Positions 8,478-17,656 are shown, counted from the stretch's first letter. The stretch is 64,000 bases of DNA from Betaproteobacteria bacterium (GCA_016713305.1 JADJPK010000004.1:248001-312000); one strand, 5' to 3'. Notes: generated from the sequence alone by a model not told the origin. Translations and numbers: made by a program.

Positions 8478-10195
8478 GAATCCTCTCCCTGTTGCAACCC
8501 GGCAGTCACGGCCGGCGCGTGGCGCCCCGCGGCCTTCCGCCAACGTGCGGCCAACGACGGATAACTTGTCTCCGCGCGCCGCCACCACCGGCGAGCGTCG
8601 TCTTCACGACCCTGGGCGGCCAGCAGCAGCGCATGACGGTAGACGACGTCGGGCAGCGGAAAAACGACAACAACCTCTTCCGACAGCGCGAGCTTCTCGC
8701 TCATCCACTGCGGTCCGAAATCGATGCCGCGATGCAGCCCCACGCCGGCGTAGGCCCCCAGCAAGGAGAAACCACGCATCCGAGCGAGATGCGCCACCGC
8801 TTCCCGTGACGCTTGGGCAGGGCGGGACACATCGTCGAACGACCGCAGGAACCGGTAATCGATGACCACGGTCGAGAGGATCGCCGCACCGACTGCCAGG
8901 CTGCCCATCCGGACCCACCGCGCCGCGCGACCAAGCCCGAATTCTAGTCCGTGCCCCTCTGCGGCACCAAGCGCCACGGCGAACGGGCCGAGAAAATACG
9001 CGTACCACAGCGGATACTCCACCAGGCTCTGCACCGCGAGAATGCCGGCGACGCCCAGCGCCCACGCCCGTTCCGGTGTGGCCGGCCGCTTCGAGACGCG
9101 AACGAACCAGATCAGCAGGGCCGCAGCGGTCAGGGCGAGCCCTGCCAGACCGTACTCCGCAGCGATCTGCAGCGGCAGGTTGTGGGCGTGAAGCGTCATG
9201 CTGGTGGGCCGCGGCGCGGGCAACTCCGGCGCGATGGCCAGGAAACGCTCGGCGAAGTGGCCGTGACCCTGGCCGAACCAGGGCGCATCCAGGAACATGC
9301 GCCACGCACCGCGCCAGATCTGCAGCCGCTCTTCGCCGTCGTGATGCACGGTCTCGAAGCGGACGATGCCGCTGTGGCTCGCCCCGCCGGCATGCAGCAG
9401 ACCGTTGCCCAGGTCGAGCAGCACAAAGAAGGCCGCCACGACCAGGACCACACGGCGGGCTTCCCTGGCCGCGCCGGCATCGAGCCGCCGCCCGAGCCAC
9501 CAGCAGCCGGCAACGCTCAGCCCTGCCAGCAGCCAGGCGGAGCGGGAGCCGGTCACGGCCAGGCCGCAGGCCAGCATGGCCGCCGGCAGCCAGGCGAAGG
9601 ATTCGCGGATCCGCCCCCGGGCACGCAGCCACGCGAGGGAGGCCGTCCCCAGCGCCATCTGGATCGCGAGATGGTTCGGCTGCCCCAGGTTGCCTCCGGG
9701 CCGGCCGTGCATCACGGGCAGGATCCAGGGCGAATCCAGTGCCGGATGCAACCACTGGACGAGGGCAACGGCGGAATTGGTGACCGCCGCCAGCAGCAGG
9801 GCCCAGGCGAACCATTCCACCGCCTGCCGGATGCCCACGTCGCACAACACACGGGCCGCGAGGCTCGTCAGCAAGGCCATCCAGGCAAGATAGGCAAGTG
9901 CCAGGCACGCCATCGCGGTGCTGGCGGTCATGCCTGCCCACCACTGAAGCGCAAGCAGCAACGCCCCCGCTGCGGGAAACAGGAGTGCGGCGGGCAGCGG
10001 CACCGTGCGACGTCCGCCGCCCGAGAACGCGGCCACCGCGGCGACGAGCCCGAGCAGCGCCGCGATCCACTCCGCTTCGAACGACGGGATGGGCTCCATT
10101 CCCAGTGGCAGCAAAGGGGGGACGAACATCATCGCCGCGAGGGCGGCGACGGCAAGTCTCGTGCTTGGCGATATGGCGCCGGATGCGTTCTGCAT
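8474..10195 (-). CDS. PglL-type O-oligosaccharyltransferase / O-antigen ligase family protein
   Basis: A 573-residue polytopic membrane protein of the Wzy/WaaL/PglL superfamily, which transfers lipid-linked glycans to proteins or lipid A core in the periplasm. Visible landmarks are the conserved PglL motif GGNLGQPNHLA near residues 168-178, the large periplasmic loop with AHNLPLQIAAEYGLAGL near 335 (its His is typically essential), and EYPLWYAYFLGPF near 390. The C-terminal soluble part (about 440-573) is the extension seen in PglL proteins. PglL rather than WaaL is my preferred reading from those motifs. It interrupts the usual gpm-yibN neighbourhood, and its stop overlaps the rhodanese start. 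Divergent from gpmA. Confidence 0.82.
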   Translation of the reverse strand: MQNASGAISPSTRLAVAALAAMMFVPPLLPLGMEPIPSFEAEWIAALLGLVAAVAAFSGGGRRTVPLPAALLFPAAGALLLALQWWAGMTASTAMACLALAYLAWMALLTSLAARVLCDVGIRQAVEWFAWALLLAAVTNSAVALVQWLHPALDSPWILPVMHGRPGGNLGQPNHLAIQMALGTASLAWLRARGRIRESFAWLPAAMLACGLAVTGSRSAWLLAGLSVAGCWWLGRRLDAGAAREARRVVLVVAAFFVLLDLGNGLLHAGGASHSGIVRFETVHHDGEERLQIWRGAWRMFLDAPWFGQGHGHFAERFLAIAPELPAPRPTSMTLHAHNLPLQIAAEYGLAGLALTAAALLIWFVRVSKRPATPERAWALGVAGILAVQSLVEYPLWYAYFLGPFAVALGAAEGHGLEFGLGRAARWVRMGSLAVGAAILSTVVIDYRFLRSFDDVSRPAQASREAVAHLARMRGFSLLGAYAGVGLHRGIDFGPQWMSEKLALSEEVVVVFPLPDVVYRHALLLAAQGREDDARRWWRRAETSYPSLAARWRKAAGRHAPAVTAGLQQGEDS

Positions 10196-10341
10196 GGTCT
10201 CGCACTGGAAACGGTCGGTTCACGGACCCGTGAAGGCCTGCCTTTCACCTGAGCAGACCCCCCGGCATCGGGTGACCGGATAGAATTCAACGGTTTCTGT
10301 CAGCCAGAACTTGAGTCAACGAACGTCAGAGGATTTCCCGC

Positions 10342-11094
10342 ATGAGCTACAAGATCGTGCTGCTGCGCCACGGCGAGAGCACCTGGAACAAGGAAAACCG
10401 GTTCACCGGCTGGACGGACGTGGATCTGTCGGAACAGGGGCGCGAAGAGGCACGCGAGGCCGGCCGGCTGCTGAAGTCGCTCGGCTACGAGTTCGACCTC
10501 GCCCACGTGTCGGTGCTGAAGCGCGCCATCCGGACACTCTGGCTCGCGCTCGACGAGATGGATCGCATGTGGCTGCCGGTGCAGCATTCCTGGCGGTTGA
10601 ACGAACGCCACTACGGCAGCCTGCAGGGACTCAACAAGGCGGAGATGGCCGCGCAGTTCGGCGAGGACCAGGTGCTGGTCTGGCGCCGCAGCTACGACAC
10701 CCCACCGCCTCCGCTGGAACGCACCGATCCGCGTTTCGCGGGCAACGACTCCCGCTACGCCGCGTTGTCCGGGACCGAGTTGCCGCTGACCGAATGCCTC
10801 AAGGACACCGTCGCGCGCGTCGTGCCCTACTGGGAACAGGTGATCGCCCCACAGGTGCGTTCCGGCAAGCGGATCCTCATCGCCGCGCACGGCAATTCCA
10901 TCCGCGCGTTGGTGAAATACCTGGACGGCGTCTCGGAACAGGAGATCGTCGGGCTCAACATTCCCACCGCCATTCCCCTGGTGTACGAACTGGACGAGTC
11001 GCTTCGGCCGGTCAGGCACTATTACCTGGGCGACGCGGCGGCCATCGAGGCGAAGGTGAAGGCCGTGGCCGCGCAGGGCAAGGCAAAGGGTTGA
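10342..11094 (+). CDS. gpmA: 2,3-bisphosphoglycerate-dependent phosphoglycerate mutase
   Basis: GpmA interconverts 3- and 2-phosphoglycerate in glycolysis and gluconeogenesis through a phosphohistidine. The protein is 250 aa, as in E. coli. The catalytic LLRHGESTWN motif places the phosphorylated His at residue 10. FTGWTDVDLSEQG follows, then NERHYGSLQGLNK near 88-100 and the second histidine in AHGNSIRALVKYLDG near 183. The start ATG has AGAGGA about eight bases upstream. Gammaproteobacteria usually place the cofactor-independent gpmM at this position next to envC. Here the dPGM type takes that place. Confidence 0.96.
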   Translation: MSYKIVLLRHGESTWNKENRFTGWTDVDLSEQGREEAREAGRLLKSLGYEFDLAHVSVLKRAIRTLWLALDEMDRMWLPVQHSWRLNERHYGSLQGLNKAEMAAQFGEDQVLVWRRSYDTPPPPLERTDPRFAGNDSRYAALSGTELPLTECLKDTVARVVPYWEQVIAPQVRSGKRILIAAHGNSIRALVKYLDGVSEQEIVGLNIPTAIPLVYELDESLRPVRHYYLGDAAAIEAKVKAVAAQGKAKG

Positions 11095-11108
11095 GGCAGA
11101 CCCGGACC

Positions 11109-11142
11109 CGTGCGGCAGGGCCGCCCGTGCCCCTGCCGCACG
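11109..11142. terminator. Strong hairpin between gpmA and envC
   Basis: CGTGCGGCAGGG (11109-11120) and CCCTGCCGCACG (11131-11142) are a perfect 12-bp inverted repeat with a 10-nt loop, 14 bases after the gpmA stop. No U-tract follows, so it could attenuate, terminate poorly or stabilise the gpmA mRNA end. Confidence 0.5.
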
Positions 11143-11188
11143 GCCTGCGGGGCCTCCTTCGCACAGGCACGCCGGCGAGGGCCCGGTC

Positions 11189-12368
11189 GTGAACTTGCGC
11201 GCCTTCATCCTGACGGCGGCGCTCGCCTCCTGGTCCGCCGCCCTCTGCGCAGCCCCGCCGAAGCAGGAACTCGACGAAGTCCGCAGCCGGCTGCAGACGC
11301 TGCAGACCGAATTGCGGGCGGCGGAGGAAAGCCGCGCCGAGGCAGTGGACCAGCTCCGCGCTTCCGAGCGCGCCATCAGCGACACCAACCGCAAGCTTCG
11401 CGAACTGGGCCGCCAGCGTACGGATCTCTCGCAGCGGCTCGCGCAGATCGAAGAGGAAACCGTGCGCACCCGGGCCGAGATCGAGCGCCAGCAATCGGAG
11501 ATCGGCCGGATGCTGCACAAGCAGTACATGAACGGCCGTGCGGAACCCATCCGGCTCGTGCTGGCGCAGCAGGATCCCAACCGCGTGGCGCGGGACCTCC
11601 ACTATCTCACCTATGTCTCCCGCGCCCGCGGCGAGGCCGTGACCGGCCTGCGCCGCAACCTCGATCAGCTCGCCCAGCTCGCCGCGGACAACCAGTCCCG
11701 CAGCGAGGAACTGGGCCACGTGGTAAAGACCCAGAGCGAGCAGAAGAAGGCGCTGGAATCGGAAGAGAAGGACCGGCGCAAGGCGCTCGCCTCCGTGTCG
11801 GCCGAACTCGCCAAGCAGCGGAAGGAATACGCCACCCTCAAGAAGGACGAGGAAAGGCTGACCCAGCTCATCGAGAAGATCGCCAAGGCGCTCACGAAGT
11901 CCAAGACCAAGCCGGGAGGCAAGAAGACCCTGGCGAACCGGGAGACCCCCACGCCGGACGCGGAGGGTGGAGACTTTCCGTCGCTGCGCGGCAAGCTTCG
12001 ACTCCCCGTGGCGGGCGAAGTGGCGAGCCGGTTCGGCAGCCCCAGGGAGATGGCGGCTTCTCGCGCAAGGGGTCTTCATCCGGGCGCGTCAGGGACAGGA
12101 GGTGAAGGCGATCGCCACGGGCCGCGTGGTGTTCGCCGACTGGCTGCGCGGGTTCGGGAACCTGCTCATCGTGGACCACGGCGGCGGCTACATGAGCCTC
12201 TACGGCAACAACGAGGCGCTGCTGCGTCAGCCCGGAGACACGGTGCGCGCAGGTGACGTGGTCGCGTCGGTCGGCGCGAGCGGTGGCCAGGAAGAGTCGG
12301 GGCTATACTTCGAGATGAGGCATCAAGGCAAGCCGTTCGATCCGCTGCAATGGGCGCCGCCGCACTGA
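11189..12368 (+). CDS. envC: Murein hydrolase activator EnvC, interrupted by two frameshifts
   Basis: EnvC is a periplasmic coiled-coil protein with a degenerate LytM (M23) domain that activates amidases at the division site. The product has a signal peptide (residues 1-21), a long coiled coil (about 25-250) and a C-terminal M23 fold. That fold lacks a normal zinc site: HGGGYMSLYGNN has no HxH, as expected of EnvC. The frame changes twice within 33 bases. One missing C in CCCC at 12040-12043 restores GSPQGDGGFSRKG, and one missing G in GGGG at 12069-12072 restores KGVFIRARQGQEV. Corrected length is 393 aa. Start GTG 11189. ctpA follows, a common pairing. Confidence 0.88.
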
Positions 12369-12558
12369 GCGCCCTCGTGCAGACCCGCCACTTCCGCTGC
12401 ACTGCCGCGCACCCCGCTGAACGTAACGGCCGTGCCGGGGTCGAAATTCGGCCCGGCAGCGCAGGGAAGCGAGACCCTGCCGCGGCGTTGCGGGCAATGC
12501 CCGTGGCAGGCCCGCACCGTTCTTGCATATCATGATGAGTCGTTACCCGGAGAGCCGC

Positions 12559-13950
12559 ATGGTCACACGTGTCAAACAGGCAGGGCTGGTACTGGCGGGC
12601 GCCGTCCTCGGCGTCATGGTCAGCCTGCATTTCTCGGCAGTCGCCCAGAAGGAACCCGGTCCGCTGCCGGTGGAAGACCTGCGCGCGTTCACCGAAGTCT
12701 TCGGCCGGATCAAGGCCGACTACGTCGAGCCCGTGGAGGACAAGAAGCTCATCAGCGAAGCCATCAACGGCATGCTGTCCGGCCTCGATCCGCACTCGGC
12801 CTACCTCGACGCCGATGCCTTCAAGGAACTGCAGGTCGGCACCCAGGGCGAATTCGGCGGTCTCGGGATCGAGGTCGGCATGGAAGACGGCTTCGTCAAG
12901 GTGGTCTCCCCCATCGAGGACACTCCGGCTTACCGGGCCGGCATCAAGGCCGGCGATCTCATCATCAAGCTCGACGACACCAACGTGAAGGGCATGACCC
13001 TGAACGACGCCGTCAAGCGCATGCGCGGCAAGCCCAACACTCCCATCACGCTCACCATCGTGCGCAAGGGCGACGCCAAGCCGCGAGTGATCACGTTGAA
13101 CCGCGCCGTCATCCAGATCCAGTCGGTGAAGGCGAAGCTGCTGGAGCCGGGCTACGGCTACTTCCGCGTCACGCAGTTCCAGGAGCACACCGGGGACCTG
13201 CTGGCCAAGAACATCGACACGGTCTTCAAGCAGAGCAACGGCCAGATGAAGGGCATGGTGCTCGACCTGCGCAACGACCCTGGCGGCCTGCTCAACGCGG
13301 CCGTCGCCGTGTCCGCCGCGTTTCTCCAGCCCGGCACGCTGGTCGTGTACACCGAAGGCCGGACCGAAGACGCCAAGATGAAGCTCATCGCATCGCCGGA
13401 GTACTACCTGCGCGGCAGCCGCGACGACTACCTCAAGAAGCTTCCGGCGGACGTGAAGAAGGTGCCGATGGTGGTGCTGGTGAACGGCGGGTCCGCGTCG
13501 GCCTCCGAGATCGTCGCGGGCGCCCTGCAGGACCACAAGCGCGCGGTCGTGATGGGCACCCAGAGCTTCGGCAAGGGCTCGGTCCAGACCATTCTGCCGC
13601 TGGGCAACGGAACCGCCATCAAGCTCACGACCGCGCGCTACTTCACGCCGTCGGGCCGCTCCATCCAGGCGAAGGGCATCACGCCGGACATCGTCGTGGA
13701 GGAAGCGACGATCAAGGAGACCGAGGAGCAGGGCGTGCGCATGCGCGAGGCCGACCTGGGCCGGCGTCTGTCGAACCCGCAGGACAGCAAGGAAGCGCCG
13801 AAGGAAGACCCGGCCAAGAGCACGGCGCCCAAGGCCGCGGACGAACCGAAGACCGACACGCCGCCGGACGTCGTCTCCAAGAGCGACTACCAGCTCAACG
13901 AAGCGGTGAACCTGCTGAAGGCGCTCAGCATCGTCAACAACAAGAAGTGA
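12559..13950 (+). CDS. ctpA: Carboxyl-terminal processing protease (S41 family)
   Basis: An S41 serine protease of the periplasm that trims C-termini and affects cell-wall hydrolases. The 463-residue product has an N-terminal signal anchor (GLVLAGAVLGVMVSL), a PDZ domain (GGLGIEVGMEDGFVKVVSP through AGIKAGDLIIKLDD, about 95-170) and the protease core. A serine near 314 sits in NGGSASASEIVAGAL and a lysine at 339 in GTQSFGKGSVQ, the Ser/Lys dyad. A charged Lys/Pro/Asp-rich tail (about 405-445) precedes the C-terminus. I chose ATG 12559 because CGGAGAG lies five to six bases upstream; earlier ATGs at 12532 and 12535 are possible. Adjacent to envC, it fits a cell-envelope operon. Confidence 0.93.
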   Translation: MVTRVKQAGLVLAGAVLGVMVSLHFSAVAQKEPGPLPVEDLRAFTEVFGRIKADYVEPVEDKKLISEAINGMLSGLDPHSAYLDADAFKELQVGTQGEFGGLGIEVGMEDGFVKVVSPIEDTPAYRAGIKAGDLIIKLDDTNVKGMTLNDAVKRMRGKPNTPITLTIVRKGDAKPRVITLNRAVIQIQSVKAKLLEPGYGYFRVTQFQEHTGDLLAKNIDTVFKQSNGQMKGMVLDLRNDPGGLLNAAVAVSAAFLQPGTLVVYTEGRTEDAKMKLIASPEYYLRGSRDDYLKKLPADVKKVPMVVLVNGGSASASEIVAGALQDHKRAVVMGTQSFGKGSVQTILPLGNGTAIKLTTARYFTPSGRSIQAKGITPDIVVEEATIKETEEQGVRMREADLGRRLSNPQDSKEAPKEDPAKSTAPKAADEPKTDTPPDVVSKSDYQLNEAVNLLKALSIVNNKK

Positions 13951-13957
13951 TCTTCTC

Positions 13958-14009
13958 CCGGAGGGCGGGGCGCGGCGGAGACCGCCGGCCCCGCCCTTCG
14001 TCCCTCCGG
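13958..14009. terminator. Long nested hairpin between ctpA and moeB
   Basis: Three nested inverted repeats fill the gap. CCGGAGGG (13958) pairs with CCCTCCGG (14002), GGGCGGGGC (13963) with GCCCCGCCC (13988), and CGGCGG (13973) with CCGCCG (13982) around an AGA loop. The stem is very stable. Only TTCGTC follows, so it is terminator-like without a proper U-tract and ends nine bases before the moeB start. Confidence 0.5.
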
Positions 14010-14017
14010 CGGTTCCC

Positions 14018-14809
14018 TTGAACGACGCGCAGCTTCTCCGCTATTCGCGCCACATCCTGCTCGACGAGGTCGGGATCGACGCCCAGCAGGCCTGGCTCGA
14101 CGCCCGCGCGCTGGTGATCGGCGCCGGCGGTCTCGGTTCCCCGGTGTCGCTCTATCTCGCGGCGAGCGGCATCGGCCGTCTGACCCTGTGCGACCCCGAT
14201 CATGTCGATCTCACGAATCTTCAGCGGCAGATCGTCCACCGCACCGCATCGATCGGCCGGCCCAAGGTGCTGTCGGCAGCGGAGACGCTGGGCGGGATCA
14301 ATCCCGAGACCCGGATCGATGCCGTGCAGGAGCGGGTGTCGGGCGAGCGGCTGGAGTCGCTGGTCCGCGATGCGGACATCGTGCTGGACTGCTGCGACAA
14401 CTTCGCGACGCGCCATGCCGTCAACCGTGCCTGCGTGAAGCACCGCAAGCCGCTCGTCTCCGGTGCAGGAGTGCGCTTCGATGGCCAGGTCGCGGTCTTC
14501 GATCTGCGCCATGAGGCCAGCGCGTGCTATCACTGTCTGTTTCCTGAATCCGCCGACGCCGAGGAGATGCGCTGTGCGGTCATGGGAGTGTTCGCACCCG
14601 TGGTGGGCATCATCGGGTCCATCCAGGCCGCCGAAGCGCTGAAGGTGCTGGGCAACGTCGGGCAGCCACTCGACGGCCGGCTCCTCATCCTGGACGCGCT
14701 CTCGATGCAATGGCGGCAGGTGCGCGTGCCCAGGGATCCCGAATGCACGGTGTGCGGAGGCGACCGGTCCCGCCTCACGGCCGAAGCCGCCGCATCCTGC
14801 AGGACCTGA
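14018..14809 (+). CDS. moeB: HesA/MoeB/ThiF family adenylyltransferase (molybdopterin-synthase type)
   Basis: An E1-like enzyme that adenylates the C-terminal glycine of a ubiquitin-like sulfur carrier (MoaD for molybdopterin, or ThiS for thiazole). The 263-residue product has the ATP-binding GAGGLGSPVSLYLAASG near residues 34-50, the arginine and aspartate helix DHVDLTNLQRQ near 63-73, DCCDNFATRHAVN near 125-137, and paired zinc cysteines CYHC near 170 and CTVC near 247. The start is TTG at 14018, giving MNDAQLLRYSRHI, the normal MoeB/ThiF beginning. No mo- or thi- genes neighbour it, so the carrier partner is unknown. Confidence 0.88.
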   Translation: MNDAQLLRYSRHILLDEVGIDAQQAWLDARALVIGAGGLGSPVSLYLAASGIGRLTLCDPDHVDLTNLQRQIVHRTASIGRPKVLSAAETLGGINPETRIDAVQERVSGERLESLVRDADIVLDCCDNFATRHAVNRACVKHRKPLVSGAGVRFDGQVAVFDLRHEASACYHCLFPESADAEEMRCAVMGVFAPVVGIIGSIQAAEALKVLGNVGQPLDGRLLILDALSMQWRQVRVPRDPECTVCGGDRSRLTAEAAASCRT

Positions 14810-14818
14810 CGCGGCGCG

Positions 14819-15973
14819 TCAGCGCGCGTTCAGACAGAGCGCACCCAAGCAGCGCTTCACCCGCCGCATCGATTCGCGCGAAAGCTGAGCGTCTTCGGGC
14901 TGCCATCGCCACTCGGCGTCCACCGTCTGGGGTCTCGCGGCCAGTGCGCCCATCAACAGATCGGTCGATGTCATGACCACCCCGTAGGCGAAGTGCCCCA
15001 GGTCGCGCCGGGCAAGATAGGCGGCGTGGCCTGCCTCGAACTTCCATCCGCTGCCCGGCTCGGCCGCAGACGCCTTCGCGAGTTCCCCATGCAGGAGGTC
15101 CCGCAACGCACCGGGATCTTCGGCCATCATGGTGTCGAGACGGTCCCGGTCGTATCCCTGCGCTTCGAGGTGTGCCGCCACGCGCAGGAAGATCGCCGAC
15201 AGATGCGTCTTGAGGTCCGCGCGGAGATTGCGCGCCACCGCATCCTCGAATGCGTCGGCGAATCGCGCGTCGTCACGATGGTTCGCGAACAGCGGCGAGA
15301 AGACTTCCGGACGCTCCCCGTACACGGCCAGGAAGGACGCGACCTTGACATCGCTCTGGCCCAGCGCCCCGGCGTACCTGGCGGCCTCCCCGAGTGCGTC
15401 GAATACGGGGGGCCTGGGCCGCGGAGGCGGCGCGGGCGGCTTCGGCGAAACCCGCAACGCCTCCAGCAGGTCGTTGGAAGTCTCCGGCGCCGCGTCGGGG
15501 GCGAGTTGCTGAGGACGCACCGGGATGGCCGGCTCCTTCGGCGGCGGCGGCGGATTCAGTACCTTCTGGAAGGCGGGCGAATTCGAAAGCAGGTGCGACA
15601 GGACGATCTCGTCCAGCTCCTGCACCAGGCCGCCGTCGTCATACCGGCCGTCGTCCACCGCCAGGGCCCGCGCAATGACGTAACGGTCGAGCCGCTTGCG
15701 TCCGGCGCTCTGCATGATGCCCAGGAGATTCCTTTCCTGTGCTACGACGGCAGGCGGGAGTGCGCTCATGTGACGGCCGGCGAGCTCCTGCAGGAGATCC
15801 CCCTTGCACGGTGCCGCAGGGGCGGGCGCGGCGGGCCGGACGGGACCGGCACTCCGGTGGATACCGGGCGTCCCGCCGAACCACAGGGCGGCGGCAAGCA
15901 GCGTCAGCGGAATGCCGGCGCGCAGCAGATCCCGGTGGCGCCCGGCCACCGGCCGTCGAAACGTTCGTCGCAT
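14819..15973 (-). CDS. Hypothetical membrane-anchored protein with proline-rich linker
   Basis: I do not recognise this 384-residue protein. It has a basic N-terminus and one hydrophobic segment (IPLTLLAAALWFGG, about residues 20-33) that could be an anchor or signal. A cysteine lies near 53. A helical region with GLVQELDEIVLSHLLSNSP near 115 follows, then two proline-rich linkers (PPPPPKEP near 140 and PKPPAPPPRPRPP near 175), and a C-terminal mostly helical domain (about 190-384). Start ATG 15973 is 11 bases downstream of the slmA stop, so it is probably cotranscribed with slmA, and an envelope or division role is conceivable but untested. Convergent with moeB. Confidence 0.65.
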   Translation of the reverse strand: MRRTFRRPVAGRHRDLLRAGIPLTLLAAALWFGGTPGIHRSAGPVRPAAPAPAAPCKGDLLQELAGRHMSALPPAVVAQERNLLGIMQSAGRKRLDRYVIARALAVDDGRYDDGGLVQELDEIVLSHLLSNSPAFQKVLNPPPPPKEPAIPVRPQQLAPDAAPETSNDLLEALRVSPKPPAPPPRPRPPVFDALGEAARYAGALGQSDVKVASFLAVYGERPEVFSPLFANHRDDARFADAFEDAVARNLRADLKTHLSAIFLRVAAHLEAQGYDRDRLDTMMAEDPGALRDLLHGELAKASAAEPGSGWKFEAGHAAYLARRDLGHFAYGVVMTSTDLLMGALAARPQTVDAEWRWQPEDAQLSRESMRRVKRCLGALCLNAR

Positions 15974-15984
15974 TCGGTCGATCG

Positions 15985-16560
15985 TCAGAGCAGCAGCAGC
16001 CTGGTCTGGGCCTCCAGGTTCTCCATGGGACTGCGCTTGAAGCGGCTCTTGGCGAACTGGTGCCACTTGCCGATCACGAAGGCGATGATCACGTTGGCCT
16101 GGGCCGTGATGTCGCGATCCTGCGGAAGTTCGCCCTGGCTCACGGCGAAGCGCAACGACTGCTTGATCTGCGCTTCCACGCGGTCGTGCAGCTGGTTGAT
16201 GCGCACCTGCAGACGCTCGTTCTCGTGGACGAGCGCGTCGCCGATCAGCACCCGGGTCATGCCCGGATTCTTCACCGCGAAACCGAGGAGCACCGGGACG
16301 ATCGCGTCGGCCTGCTTGAGGCCGCTCGTTTCCTCGGCGGTGATCTTGTTGATGAGACCGAAAAGCGTCTGCTCGATGAACTCGATGAGCCCCTCGTACA
16401 TCTGCGCCTTGCTGGCGAAATGCCGGTACAGCGCAGCCTCGGAGACTTCCAGGCGGGCGGCCAGCGCCGCCGTGGTGATCTTCTCCCCCGCCGGATCCTG
16501 CAGCATGGCCGCGAGCGTCTGGAGGATCTGGAGCTTGCGTTCGCCCCGTTTGACCGGCAT
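15985..16560 (-). CDS. slmA: Nucleoid occlusion factor SlmA (TetR family)
   Basis: SlmA is a TetR-fold DNA-binding protein that binds SlmA sites on the chromosome and disrupts FtsZ polymers over nucleoids. The 191-residue product has the N-terminal helix-turn-helix (ITTAALAARLEVSEAALYRHF, about 28-48) and the SlmA-specific stretches SLIEFIEQ-like GLIEFIEQTLFGLIN near 57-71, GFAVKNPGMTRVLIGDALV near 92-110, and ENERLQVRINQLHDRVEAQI near 112-131. These match SlmA rather than generic TetR repressors. A strong ribosome-binding site AAGGGAGGT lies eight bases before the ATG. The gene appears bicistronic with the unknown gene downstream. Confidence 0.9.
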   Translation of the reverse strand: MPVKRGERKLQILQTLAAMLQDPAGEKITTAALAARLEVSEAALYRHFASKAQMYEGLIEFIEQTLFGLINKITAEETSGLKQADAIVPVLLGFAVKNPGMTRVLIGDALVHENERLQVRINQLHDRVEAQIKQSLRFAVSQGELPQDRDITAQANVIIAFVIGKWHQFAKSRFKRSPMENLEAQTRLLLL

Positions 16561-16735
16561 CGGCGCTACCTCCCTTTGCGAATGCTTCGGACGGGCGCCG
16601 GCACGGTACCGGTGTGCCGCCGCGTCCCCGAACTCCGGCTAAGTTAGCACCCGCTCCGCCAGAACGCCAGCATTGAGGGTGCCCTGCAGGTTTTTCTGCC
16701 GAAAACTGGGTGCCCGGCCCCGCGGGCCGCTGGCG

Positions 16736-17656
16736 TCACGCCCGCACGCGGTACCCCAACCGGGGAAAATGCACGCACACCTTGCCCACCTCGGGGTCGT
16801 CCCGCAGCAGGGCGATGCGCTCGAAATCCACGTGGCGGACGATCCCCTCCACCGGCGGCTCGCCGCTGTCGATGTCCGGGGTGACCGTCACCTTCTGTCC
16901 CGGTATCAGTTCCTGGGGATCGTAGGGGTCGTGGTGCTCGGGCGTCATCGGCACCGCGGCGCGGGCGACCTCCATGGCCTCCTCCGCCGTGGTGGTGACG
17001 GGCCGGCCGTGACCGATGTCCTTGACCCGCAGTTCCCACGCCTCGAGGGACGGGAAACGGGCAAGCATGGCCGCGCCGCCGCTCCACCGGCCGCGGACGA
17101 ACCACACCAGGTAGTAGCACGCCGCGTCGGAGACGCTGGGGGCATCGCCCAGCAGGAAACGCCGGCCGCCCCGCAGCCGCTCGTCGATCCAGGCGAACTG
17201 CGCACGGACTTGCGCGGCGAGGTGCGGGACGTCGTGCTTCAGTGCCGCAACGTCACCGTCGGGTCCGAGAAACAGCCGCGCCCGGTCCTTGGCGAACCCG
17301 TCCGGAAGCTGATCCGCATTCGCGCCCAGGGACAGCCGCACCGCATGCTCGAACACGTGGTCCGACCAGCGGTTGATCGCCCACGGCAATCCGTCGGCCC
17401 CGCCGGGGGTGAACGTGGGTTCGGGGAACCGGCGCTGGATCTCGCGCAGGATGCAGTGGCTGTCGCAGTAGATGTCCGCCCCGATCTGCATCACCGGCGT
17501 GCGCCGGTAGCCGCCCGTGAGAGGCATCACGAACGGCTTTGGCGGCACGCGCGGAATCTCCACCGAGCGCCAGGCGAGACCCTTGATGCCCAGGGCGATG
17601 CGGACCTTCTCCGATACAGGCGAGGGAGGATAGTGGTGCAGGATGATGTCGCTCAT
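16736..17656 (-). CDS. Glutathione S-transferase family protein
   Basis: A cytosolic GST-fold protein of 306 aa. The N-terminal thioredoxin-like domain (residues 1-80) begins with ILHHYPPSPVSEKVRIALGIKGL and has the glutathione-binding segment CDSHCILREIQ near 68-78, corresponding to the usual ES(x)xI motif. The C-terminal helical domain runs from about 95 to 215 (PSVSDAACYYLVWF). An additional 85 residues beyond a standard GST form a small beta-rich tail (GQKVTVTPDIDSGEPPVEG). This extended form is common in betaproteobacterial GSTs of unknown substrate. The gene is isolated by intergenic regions on both sides. Confidence 0.85.
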   Translation of the reverse strand: MSDIILHHYPPSPVSEKVRIALGIKGLAWRSVEIPRVPPKPFVMPLTGGYRRTPVMQIGADIYCDSHCILREIQRRFPEPTFTPGGADGLPWAINRWSDHVFEHAVRLSLGANADQLPDGFAKDRARLFLGPDGDVAALKHDVPHLAAQVRAQFAWIDERLRGGRRFLLGDAPSVSDAACYYLVWFVRGRWSGGAAMLARFPSLEAWELRVKDIGHGRPVTTTAEEAMEVARAAVPMTPEHHDPYDPQELIPGQKVTVTPDIDSGEPPVEGIVRHVDFERIALLRDDPEVGKVCVHFPRLGYRVRA

